Shown in pieces: positions 55,791 through 64,000 of a DNA stretch of 64,000 nucleotides. The stretch is from Tricholoma matsutake. Taxonomy: Eukaryota > Basidiomycota > Agaricomycetes > Agaricales > Tricholomataceae. The stretch is taken from contig AP026543.1 of NCBI GenBank assembly GCA_026075535.2, forward strand, positions 10,106,001 through 10,170,000. Direction: 5' to 3'. The position numbers were made by a program, and so were the translations under genes. The notes below the pieces were generated by a model. It saw only the letters and a program-made list of their open reading frames with translations, did not search any database and was not told the DNA's origin. Within the stretch, counting starts at the first letter, position 1. Each line of letters begins with the position of its first letter.

Positions 55791-56759
55791 CGTGCAGCCC
55801 ATGGGGATGGCAGCGGTGACAACCAAAACATTGTGCTGTTGCAGCCAGACCTGTTCACCATTCAGGCACTGGAAGGCATCGTACCCCAGGGCGAGGAGCG
55901 GGACATTCTACGTGACATTTGTCACGCAAACCGTAGCGGTTTACATGAGGATGTTGTCGCCCGAGCTGTTAAAGAACTGAGGAAGGGATCGACCCTTTCC
56001 TTATGTGCAGCAGAGTGGGCTGAAAAGGAGGACTTGTTGTATTTCAGGGATCGCATCTATGTTCCCAATGACCCAGACCTTCGCCGGCGCATCATATCCC
56101 AACACCATGACTCACAGATTGCTGGCCACCCCGGATGCTGGAAGACCTTGGAGCTCACCTCACGGAACTATTGGTGGCCACAAATGTCACAGCTCATTGG
56201 TCAGTATTGTTGCACTTGTGACCTTTGCTTACGCACCAAGGTCCCTCGTCGCAAGCCTATTGGTGAGCTACACCCTCTTCCTGTTCCAGAGAGTCGTTGG
56301 GATGTCATCAGCGTCGACTTTGTGGTGGAATTGCCAGAGTCAAACGGGTTTGATGCGGTGATGTGCACAGTTGACTCAGTGGGAAAACGCGCTCACTTCA
56401 TTCCCACTCACACCACTGTCAGTGCCCTAGGTGCCGCTCGACTCTACCTCCACCACGTGTGGAAATTACATGGACTTCCTGGTGCCTTCCTCTCAGATCG
56501 TGGCCCTCAGTTCATGGCAGAGTTCACTCGTGAGCTGTACCGACTCCTGGGGATCAAACTCCTCGCTTCAACTGCTTATCACCCACAAACTGATGGCCAG
56601 ACGGAGCGAGTCAACCAGGAACTGGAGCAGTACATCCGCCTCTTTGTCAATGAACACCAGGACGATTGGGATGATCTCCTTCCTTTGGTTGAGTTCGGAT
56701 ACAACAACCATGTCCATGCTTCCACTCAACAGACCCCTTTCCTCTTAGACACTGGATGA
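55791..56759 (+). pseudogene. Gypsy-2 integrase core
   Basis: HHCC zinc region HHDSQIAGHPGCWKTLEL and YCCTCDLCLR, then the DDE core DVISVDFVVELP, FLSDRGPQFMAEF and TDGQTERVNQELE. Gypsy-1 has YCRTCELC where this copy has YCCTCDLC (CGC to TGC, again C-to-T at CpG). The TGA at 56757-56759 is shared with Gypsy-1. Confidence 0.93.
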
Positions 56760-57401
56760 CATCCACACATGGGATTTGAACCTCGCCAAACTCCCTCACA
56801 CATCGAGACAGTGAATGAGTTCACAGAACACATGAGGGATAGCTTGGAGGAGGCAAGGGCAGCCTTAGCAAAGGCGAAGGACGACATGGCGCAATTTTAC
56901 AACCAGCGCCACTCCCCAACCCCTCAGTACAAGGTTGGTGATTGAGTTTATCTTGACTCCAGTGACATCTCCACTACACGTCCATCCAAGAAACTCACTC
57001 ATCGCTTCTTGGGACCTTTCCCCATTGTCAAGTGCGTTGGAACACATGCCTATCGTCTATGCCTCCCAGCCTCCATGTCCAGACTCCATCCCATCTTCCA
57101 TGTCGTCAAATTGCTTCCAGCTCCCCCAGATCCGTTCCCGGGATGCCATTCACACCCACCACCACCACCTACAGTGATCGAGGGAGAACCCCAATATGAA
57201 GTCGAGTCAATCTTGGACAGCCGTTTGCGTCGAGGAAAACTCCAGTATTTGGTACATTGGAAGGGTTATGGGTATGAGGAGAACTCATGGGTCGAAGAGT
57301 CTGATGTAAATGCCTCTCGGTTAATCAAGGAATTCCACCAATGGCACACTGCTGCACCGCGTCGCATTCAAGTCACGGACTTTGGTCGTATACGATTTTG
57401 A
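56760..57401 (+). pseudogene. Gypsy-2 integrase end and chromodomain
   Basis: HPHMGFEPRQTPSHIE, then GD-stop-VYLDSS with TGA at 56943-56945, where Gypsy-1 retains CGA. After that KLTHRFLGPFPIVKCVG and SRLHPIFHVVKLLP precede the chromodomain QYEVESILDSRLRRGKLQY and HWKGYGYEENSWVEES. It ends at TGA 57399-57401, 35 bp before the 3' LTR. Confidence 0.9.
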
Positions 57402-57436
57402 ATGCATCGGGGCGATGCATCTTAGAGAGGGGGTGA

Positions 57437-57862
57437 TGTAAGGGGACTAGGGGGGTGCCCTGTGTGTTTTTCCTATTTTTTATGTTCATCCCATATTTTT
57501 CCCCACCTCATTTCCTTCTATTCTTCATTTTCTATGATTTTTCCGGATTTTATTACTAATTTTCCCTTGCTATCATGTTTGTACATGTTGACACTTTTAT
57601 ATTTAGAGGCGGAGTACCCCTTCCGACACATACCCCTTGGTATGATGTCATTCGGCGGCCTTGATCCACCTATCTCCGCCTTTTTCTATTTTTAGGTTAT
57701 ATTTGATTTTTGTCGTCTTCACATATACTGGGCATCAGCAAGGGGATCCTTAGAGTTTTCTCTTTGGATTTCCCTTTGCTAGGTGCGCCCCCAATCCCTG
57801 TATTATGTAGCATAATTTTAACTTCGGATTTCCCTTTGCTAGAGGCTTAGGTTGCCCTTATA
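57437..57862 (+). repeat. Gypsy-2 3' LTR
   Basis: 426 bp, TGTAAGGGGACTAG to TTGCCCTTATA, preceded by the purine tract at 57425-57436 and followed by the duplication CCTCC at 57863-57867. Confidence 0.94.
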
Positions 57863-57867
57863 CCTCC

Positions 57868-59206
57868 AGCTTCACACACCTTGCAAAGCCTCCAAGTTGC
57901 CCAAATTTGGTGTACACACAGTCTCTGTTCCCAGCTTCATGCTTGATTTTGACATTGTTGCCTTGGGTTGTGATGTTCTTGAGGGTTGTGATGACCCCTC
58001 CGCAAGCTGGTCAACCTCCTCTGAATCCACATCCATCGCCTCTGCTGTATCCTTCTGCTTTCCTTTAACATCCACCTTCTTCATCCTGCTCCACCCTCTC
58101 TCTCCTGCTTCTTCCAATGGGGCCTCTTCCTTTCTCACCTCATTAGAAGAGTCATTCACATACTCACTGCTTTTGATATGAGTCTGTGAACGGCTCCTCC
58201 ATCCCTTGGGAGTCATTTTCAAAAGCTGGTATTGCTTTGATGGATCCACTGTCATTCTGGCCAAGGGAATGCTATGATGACTTGAAGCTGGGCCAGTTGA
58301 AGTGGGAGGTGGGGGAATGATTTGTAAGATTTCATCCCTCGAACAAATCTGGATGTTGCCTGGGATGACGATTGGATTTATTATAGAGGCAGCCACTCCA
58401 TTCTGAACTGCACGAGGTACTATATGTGATTCAATATGTAGATAATTTAAGCTAAACTGAGTGAAACCTACCTGGTGTCTGACCCCCCTCTGAAAACCAC
58501 TCCCAAGTACTGCTGCCCTCCTCTGAAAGCATCGGGTGGTACCACAACAAGGGGTCCTCCCACTTTATCTTGCCAAAGTCAACTTCCATTCCTTGAGTAT
58601 CAGCTCGGTCAAGCTGCAAGGCCATGCTGATGAGCAGACAAGATGGGACAAAGTCATATCGGCCGTCTCCCTCACATTCCGGTACATCTTGAGCACCCGA
58701 TGACGTAGTGAACTAGTAAATACAGTTAGAAACTAATTGACAGGTAAATTGAGCTAACGTACAATCCAACTCTTCAACTTTTCCTCATTTACTGTATAGG
58801 TTCAGCCATGTTGTAGAAGAATGATCTCCAGCTTGCACTCATCGATCCATACCAACAACTGTTGCCCAATGAGGGTATTCAATCCCTGATTTGATAGAAA
58901 TGATACATTATAGGATGGAATTTGGATAGTTAACAAACATACTGGTGAGTTTGGAAGTTCTTGAAGGAGTAGCAAAAGATCTTCATCACCTCCGAAGATG
59001 GCCTTTGTGATGGATCGATGGAGATGTGGTTGAATGGAAGGGAGGATGTCATTAATGTAAGATTCGGCAACTTGATTGTAGGAAGGCATTTGTAGAGTTG
59101 ATATCTGAAGCTGAAGGGCGAATGACTGAACGATGTTGAAGTACTGGATCGGTATTGTTTTTGAGAAGCGGATTGGAACCATGTGGTAAGTCAATTGATT
59201 GATCAA
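57868..59206 (-). pseudogene. Zinc-cluster-like gene, 5' part (split by Gypsy-2)
   Basis: Minus-strand exons can be followed from about 59206 (MINQLTYHMVPIRFSKTI) through LHRSITKAIFGGDEDLLLLL, an intron near 58890-58945, LIGQQLLVWIDECKLEIILL, TGA at 58805 where Arg fits, an intron near 58715-58763, CEGDGRYDFVPSCLLISMAL, KIKWEDPLLWYHPMLSEEGS, an intron near 58425-58475, and then 58396-57872 with VIPGNIQICSRDEILQIIPP and MTPKGWRSRSQTHIKSSEYV. The insertion falls inside a Cys cluster: CKVCEAGGEMR before, CVYVGNTACLSCRGRKQKC after, giving a C-x2-C ... C-x2-C-x6-C spacing like Zn2Cys6 if one frame slip is allowed. Exon limits are approximate and the function is unknown. Confidence 0.6.
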
Positions 59207-59254
59207 GAACGTGTGTACTAAAACAATTCAAACATCTCCGAAACCAATATTCCA

Positions 59255-60503
59255 ATGCCAAAGATCAAGGTAAGTGAATTGTGTTACTAATTTAGTTGTA
59301 ATTACATTGTTTTCAGGTGGTCCCGAAATCAAAACAACCTGCTCCCTCAATGCCGGATTACCAACCCTCATCCAGACTGACAAAGCATCAAAAGTTGGAC
59401 TTATCTTCAGATGGCAGTACCTCTGCTGTCCCCAACCACAACACAGCTCCACTAACTCTTTCTACTGCTGAAATCAAGCCTCCGACACCAGTACTTCCAC
59501 CCTCCCCGAAACACTGGCACCTCCTCAGGTTCCAATAGCCACAATGAGACTGCCAGCTCTCCATCCCCAATTTCAAGAGGGTTCTGTGGGGGGACTCATT
59601 CCGTCTTCCCAATTCTATGGCATGCCAGCACTCACACTTCCACTTGGTGGATATGTCGAGGAGGGTGAGGATAGACATGTGAGGTTCAAGAGTCCACTGG
59701 AGGAGGGAACCCCATTCCACATACAACAGGCAACTATAAACAAGCACCGGATGGAAGGAATTATGGAAGGAAATGTTAAGTTGGATTTGCTACTTCCACT
59801 GCCATTGCTGCCATTGCTGCCCCCACCTCTTCCCCTCAGGACAAGGCCTGTATTCATTCCTCACCCACCAACACCCCTGATTGTCACCATCCCAAAAACT
59901 CTGTCATCTCCAGCCTCCGACCCCATCAACTTTGCTTCTACACCTGACAATGACGTCAAAATGAAAATATGCGGTGAGGAACAGCCATCCCCAAAATGGC
60001 CACGATCTCATACACTGCCTTCTCTGACCTCTGAAGACAATCGATCACCTGAACCAGAAACTGAGGAAGAGGAGCAGGTGGACCAGCTGGGGGATGATGG
60101 TGGCGATGAATCAGATAAGGTGGAGTTTGTGGAGGAGGGGAATCTGCAGGAGACGGTGGGGATAGTGGAAGTGGAAGACATCATGCTGGGATCTGGGAAA
60201 GCAGTGAAGGGAAAGGGGAGAGCAGTAGAGGATTGGGGGGAAGGAATGATTGAAAAGTCGGCAGCTTCAGTCTGCTCCTTCCTCTTGTGGCCTGGCATCA
60301 AGGAGTTGATGAAGGATTTGGGTTTGGAAAGTGGAAGTGGAGAGGCAATAAGAGGCATTGAGGTAAGGACAACAGCAAAGGAAAAGCAGGCCATCCTGCT
60401 CTCCAGGTTGTTGGAAGCAGAGTTATATCTTGCAGCTGGTGTTGAACAACTGCACGATTGCCTCAAGACATATGTAGCTAACAATTCAAAATTTGAGTTG
60501 TAG
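59255..60503 (+). CDS. Hypothetical gene, acidic and Pro/Ser-rich (two exons, one frameshift)
   Basis: Exon 1 is only five codons (MPKIK, 59255-59269), followed by a 47-nt GT-AG intron with a CTAAT branch-like word, then exon 2 from 59317. The frame reads VVPKSKQPAPSMPDYQPSS to the C-run near 59500, where a one-base slip leads into the 59544-60503 frame. That part has PALTLPLGGYVEEGEDRHVR, a Leu/Pro stretch, a Pro/Ser/Asp/Glu-rich middle (SPEPETEEEEQVDQLGDDG) and a helical end AKEKQAILLSRLLEAELYLA. It starts 48 bp from the start of the minus-strand zinc-cluster-like gene, so the two may share a promoter. No domain was recognised. Confidence 0.55.
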
Positions 60504-61592
60504 TTTACATTATTTTAATGAATGCCAATCTTGGGATGTAAGCTTGAAGCAGAAATGAGTACATCAGAGTGAATTATATTATCACTGACACTAACACTAC
60601 TTAAATATATTAGGCTGGAACAGTCCAACAAAAGTATAGAAAAGTGGAAATATACTGATGTTCTGATCTGATGTTCTCACAATGATGAACCAATTCCAAT
60701 AGTACTAACCTCAATGAAATTCCAACACAATGGACTTACATCAATGGATCAATCAAGATCTACTCACCTAGATAGTTCAATCCTGATGTACTCACCCCAA
60801 TGGTTCAATCCAGCCACAAGTAGAGGACAAATAAATATTCAAGGTCTACTATGAATCTATGATGCTGATATGTAATATGGGTGTTTGCTACCATGTAGTT
60901 TCTTGGAAGGCTAAAGCAATGGTAAGAGCCTCATCTCATTGTCTAATACACTGCTAACATGACATACATGGGCCTACCGTAACATTCATAGTCTACTGCT
61001 TCAATATGTCCTATAGGCCCACCCATCAGCCATGGTCTGCTCCAATGCTAACATATCACATAGGCCCACCCATTATACATGATCCATACCAGTCCCAAAA
61101 TTACACTTGGGCCCACCCCATCATCCATGGTCTACTGCTAAGTCCTCATGTCCTATAAGCCCACCCATCATCTATGGTCTATTCCAATACTAACATATCC
61201 CATGGGCCCACCCATCACATGTGGTATAAAGCTCTACTCATTTCACCCATGAGCCCATTCTATTTAAATGAACTTATACCTGCCAGATGAGCCCACACGT
61301 CTTCTATGGTCTATTACAGTCTATGGGCCCACATTAGCTGGACCATTAAATACAGCCTAAAGCCACCACTAGTTAGTCCATATATAATGGTCTAAAGTCA
61401 CTGAGAGTTGTGGCTGGCTTGAATTCAGGGCATCGTCACCTCCCCAGAGGTGCAGAGGCCCTCGCTGTGGTTTGACACCCAGCTATTCCTCTCCTCTACC
61501 TGGCCATGTGCCTTCCCTTCTGTATGTGTGAGCTTGTGCTTCACCTCCCATTACTCCCTGCCTTCTTTGAGTCCAGCTTCATGCCCTTCTCA
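60504..61592. repeat. GGGCCC-rich repeat region, second locus
   Basis: No gene. 60950-61380 contains seven or more GGCCCAC/GGGCCCA cores. Read on the minus strand, 61380-61240 matches 24970-25115 closely (TGGTCCAGCTAAT-TGGGCCCAT, then AGACCATAG-AGA, then GTGGGCTCAT). This is an inverted copy of the 25-kb region. 60504-60950 is AT-rich with TCAATGGTTCAATCC-like repeats. Confidence 0.6.
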
Positions 61593-62045
61593 TCAACTGT
61601 TTTTGTATGCCTGTTCCTCTGCATTTTTGCTATTCTTGAGCCCTTCTTCTCTACCAATCTTCTCCCCATCTTCAAATGCAGCATTGCATGCTTTTTCTTC
61701 ATCCCTATGTTCATCCTCACTAGCCAGGTATCTTCCTTTCTCATATCCATCAGAGTAGCCTTCCTTCCTTCCTTTGTTGAGGGAATTGACCTTTGCATTC
61801 TCCAGGAGCTCCAGTATGATGCTCTGCAGTAAAGCATTGCATATGATGGCTGTTGATGTGGCTGTCATGGGGTTACAGAAGTGGCCAATTTTGGCCATAG
61901 TGCTCAAAGTAGGGATTCTAGAGTTCCCTGGTCCAGGCATGTTGGTAGAGACTAGGTAGTTGGTATGAAACAGGGGTTCTGGCTGACCAGAGCTGACTGG
62001 GAGACTGTGTGGCTGCTGTGCTGACTGTGCTGGTGCTGAGTACAA
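61593..62045 (-). CDS. Small open frame, charged helical C-terminus
   Basis: 150 codons on the minus strand. The first half is Pro/Ser/Gln-rich (SAQQPHSLPVSSGQPEPL); the second is strongly helical and charged, with GRKEGYSDGYEKGRYLASE and FEDGEKIGREEGLKN, a glycine-spaced pattern like a repeated helix (G-x3-G). It has no stop over its length, but no splice partner or known family was found. It could be a host gene remnant within the repeat region or fortuitous. Confidence 0.4.
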   Translation of the reverse strand: MYSAPAQSAQQPHSLPVSSGQPEPLFHTNYLVSTNMPGPGNSRIPTLSTMAKIGHFCNPMTATSTAIICNALLQSIILELLENAKVNSLNKGRKEGYSDGYEKGRYLASEDEHRDEEKACNAAFEDGEKIGREEGLKNSKNAEEQAYKNS

Positions 62046-62195
62046 GAACTAGGAAATAAAACAGGAGACTTGATAGCTGAAGACTGGAATGTGAAAGTTC
62101 CACGTCATGACATGGCACACAAGAATAAAAAGCTAGGGTGACAAAAGTAGACAAAAGCAGCTGTGAGTGCATTGAATCATGCTCTCATCACCAAG

Positions 62196-62341
62196 ATGGA
62201 GATGTGCCAGGAGTCTCCACTATAGCTATAGTGTCGCAGTGGTAGTGATAGCATCAGGACTCTATGTACATGCATGACTGTCTACTGGCTACACAGTCAT
62301 GTGACTACCAGAGTAGGTGTGCCCACACACACTACTCCACC
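62196..62341 (+). repeat. Dispersed repeat, copy B
   Basis: Second copy of the 145-bp repeat at 23126-23280, same orientation, ending TGTGCCCACACACACTACTC. In this locus the neighbouring GGGCCC block is inverted relative to the first locus, so the two parts do not form one colinear unit. Confidence 0.75.
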
Positions 62342-62519
62342 AGTCCAGTGCTGAATCAGACTATTAGTAACCTTGGTGGCTTGCACATACATTCTGTGGT
62401 GCTGTCTCAATAAATTTACAGTAATATTTGAGTGACACCTGCACCATGTGGTACTATAATCAATGAACAAAGTTGTTTATTGCCTATGAGAGCTACTTAT
62501 GAAGATAAAATGTACAATC

Positions 62520-62824
62520 TGTTGAAATTAATCCCTGATGCATGCTGTATACATGAGGCAATACATGCAGCATACACATGTATACATGAGGCAATACATG
62601 CAGCATACGCATGTTACTGCGCTTACTGCGCATACATGCGGTAAACACATTCCCGAGTCATGTGACATCCTTAATATTATGTATATAAGGAGAACCTGTA
62701 CCGTAGTAGGAATACAGTGTTCTTACCTCTGCTAACCCTAGCTGTAAGTCTAACTAAACCCCAGGTAGGTTGTAAGGAACGTGTTGTCTCTTCCCCTGTG
62801 CAGCGTATATAGTCTGCTCCAACA
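62520..62824 (+). repeat. Copia-2 5' LTR
   Basis: About 305 bp, starting TGTTGAAATTAATCC and ending GTCTGCTCCAACA, giving the Copia-type TGTTG/CAACA inverted ends. Near its start a unit ATACATGAGGCAATACATG occurs twice (about 62548-62610). TATA box TATATAAGG lies at 62682-62690. The left boundary is inferred from the terminal pentanucleotide because the right LTR is not in the window. Confidence 0.75.
62682..62690 (+). promoter_or_regulatory. TATA box in Copia-2 LTR
   Basis: TATATAAGG, about 135 bp before the LTR end, is well placed for the U3/R boundary. Confidence 0.6.
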
Positions 62825-62836
62825 GGTTATGGGCCC
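62825..62836 (+). other. Copia-2 primer binding site
   Basis: GGTTATGGGCCC follows the LTR end directly. It is the copia-type site that pairs with the internal (anticodon stem-loop) region of initiator tRNA-Met, implying a half-tRNA primer. Confidence 0.8.
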
Positions 62837-63073
62837 TGCTGGGCACGTCGCGAACGCGCTTTAATTAGCTGCGAACGACGTTGACTTCATCGTCTCCAAA
62901 TTATAACCTTGCGCTCTTCGTGAGCTGCATTGCGCTCCCTGCGAGCTGCACATAAAACCTAGGTTCACTAGGGTTAACCACTCTGAAGGAGTGTTTTCTC
63001 CTGAGAACGTTAAACGTGTTTTATTGAGTAAAAAGACTGATTGAGCGCTTTTAACAGCTGCCACCACAGAATC

Positions 63074-64000
63074 ATGTCTTCAACTCTTGAAAAACTCGTT
63101 CAAACTTTCGATGGATCAAATTACATTCTATGGGCCGACTCTATGAAGGCGTGGCTCAGGTCTCAGGGCCTCTGGCAAATAACTAGCGGGGCGGAGCAAA
63201 AACCGCCCCCGGCGCCTCCTTTGACGGCGACGAATGCTACCTTGGTAGCGGACGCTAATGCCAAGCTCCAGACCTGGAGCAACAAAAATGACCAGGCTAT
63301 TGGTAGCCTAGTGCTCCGCCTGGCCCCCTCCATTCGGCAGCGTGCCAACACAAAGGACACTGCTGAGGAGGTGTGGGACCTCATCCGCACTGATTATGGT
63401 GTGGACGGCCCCTCCCAAGTCTTTTCGGACTTTAGGTCCGCAATAGCAATCAAAATCCCGGCTGCGAACCCCGCACCGGAGATTGCGAGAATGGCTGACA
63501 AATTTGAGCGCCTCACGGCTGCTAACGTCGCCATCCCCGAGCTAGTACAGGCGATGATTCTACTTGCTGCGATGCCGCGCGAGTACGACTCATTGTCTGC
63601 AACGGTCCTTAACACGACCGCCACTAGCGCCTTGACATTTAAACATGTCAAGGACTCCATTGTTGCTGAAGCCTCAAGGCGCACAGCAGTTGGAAAGCCT
63701 GCTGGCCAGCCTCAGGCCAACAAACTTTCCGCTGTTAAGCGCAAGGGGGGAAACCCCAAATGGCAGCCCAAAGAAGGGCAAAACAGCAACGGAGACTCGT
63801 CCCGAAAACGTGGACGACGTGGGGACAGAAAGACTAAGGAGGAGAAGCCAAAAGAGAAACATACCCACCTCGCCTCCAACGCCTTTACCACCATAAATGG
63901 TAATGGCACCATCATACCGCCGATGCCGCTCATACAGCGCATCGAGCGACGCGAACACACTCCCACAAGGGATCCTCGCCGCCGACCGCCTGCACAGGCA
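63074..64000 (+). CDS. Copia-2 gag (partial, open at window end)
   Basis: Starts MSSTLEKLVQTFDGSNYILW at ATG 63074 and remains open for 309 codons to the window edge. The N-terminal FDGSNYILWADSMKAWLRSQ and downstream WDLIRTDYGVDGPSQ, AAMPREYDSLSAT and LTFKHVKDSIVAEASRR match the UBN2/retrotransposon Copia gag fold. The distal part is basic (SSRKRGRRGDRKTKEEKPKE) and would bind RNA; the zinc knuckle, if present, is beyond or replaced by this basic stretch. No lesions were seen. It forms virus-like particles in the cytoplasm in related elements. Confidence 0.88.
   Translation, partial: MSSTLEKLVQTFDGSNYILWADSMKAWLRSQGLWQITSGAEQKPPPAPPLTATNATLVADANAKLQTWSNKNDQAIGSLVLRLAPSIRQRANTKDTAEEVWDLIRTDYGVDGPSQVFSDFRSAIAIKIPAANPAPEIARMADKFERLTAANVAIPELVQAMILLAAMPREYDSLSATVLNTTATSALTFKHVKDSIVAEASRRTAVGKPAGQPQANKLSAVKRKGGNPKWQPKEGQNSNGDSSRKRGRRGDRKTKEEKPKEKHTHLASNAFTTINGNGTIIPPMPLIQRIERREHTPTRDPRRRPPAQA

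Larger units (their letters stand above)
51815..57862 (+). mobile_element. Gypsy-2, chromodomain Ty3/Gypsy retrotransposon
   Basis: 6,048 bp with two 426-bp LTRs (51815-52240 and 57437-57862) and 5-bp duplication CCTCC. Same family as Gypsy-1, opposite strand. gag occupies one frame and pol one other frame (53523-57401, about 1,290 codons), interrupted only by five TGA codons. A purine tract GAGAGGGGGTGA precedes the 3' LTR. No primer site was recognised. Confidence 0.96.
62520..64000 (+). mobile_element. Copia-2 LTR retrotransposon, 5' part (runs off window)
   Basis: LTR 62520-62824, primer site at 62825, and an open gag from 63074 to the end of the window. No stop or shift was seen in about 930 bp of gag, unlike Copia-1, and the GC content is higher with many intact CpG. 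This suggests a younger, possibly functional copy. Protease and pol lie outside the window. Confidence 0.85.

Overview
The window looks like transposon-dense nuclear DNA of a mushroom-forming basidiomycete (Agaricomycetes). The evidence is the combination of short GT-AG introns (about 37-60 nt), a KDZ transposase with a CxC2 cysteine cluster, a fungal TET/JBP-type dioxygenase remnant, a DUF6570-Helitron, Copia and chromodomain Gypsy retrotransposons, and a PIF/Harbinger element. No genus can be assigned from sequence reading alone.

Layout. 1-4.2 kb: two small gene remnants (DUF6532-like, SPT5/KOW-like). 4.2-17.9 kb: a Helitron read almost entirely in one frame (DUF6570, HUH rolling-circle nuclease, PIF1 helicase, cysteine-protease-like tail), cut in the tail by a complete but decayed Copia element with target duplication ATGTT. 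17.9-22.4 kb: nothing recognised. 22.4-25.4 kb: GGGCCC-rich repeats and a 45-bp minisatellite. 25.5-33.9 kb: a KDZ island with a decayed TET/JBP gene (minus), two apparently intact small genes of unknown function (plus), a 13-bp satellite block and a KDZ transposase remnant (minus). 34.1-43.1 kb: a PIF/Harbinger element (DDE transposase plus Myb/SANT-like gene) split by Gypsy copy 1 (minus, duplication CATGC). 44.1-45.9 kb: a five-exon conserved hypothetical gene. 46.4-50.3 kb: a satellite of the same 13-bp family with several strand switches and a large palindrome. 50.4-59.2 kb: a multi-exon minus-strand gene with a zinc-cluster-like motif, split by Gypsy copy 2 (plus, duplication CCTCC). 59.3-60.5 kb: a divergent hypothetical gene. 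60.9-62.5 kb: GGGCCC repeats again. 62.5-64 kb: the start of a second Copia element, with LTR, primer site and open gag, running off the window.

A theme links the regions. Most premature stops in Helitron, Copia, Gypsy, Harbinger, KDZ, TET/JBP and the zinc-cluster gene are TGA at positions where CGA (Arg) fits the frame. The two Gypsy copies show it directly: two positions are CGA in copy 1 and TGA in copy 2. This fits C-to-T decay at CpG, for example deamination of 5-methylcytosine or a RIP-like process. The window therefore holds a family that oxidises 5-methylcytosine (TET/JBP, here broken), its known transposon companion (KDZ), and the apparent scars of cytosine methylation. All family names come from recognising motifs; no database search was run.
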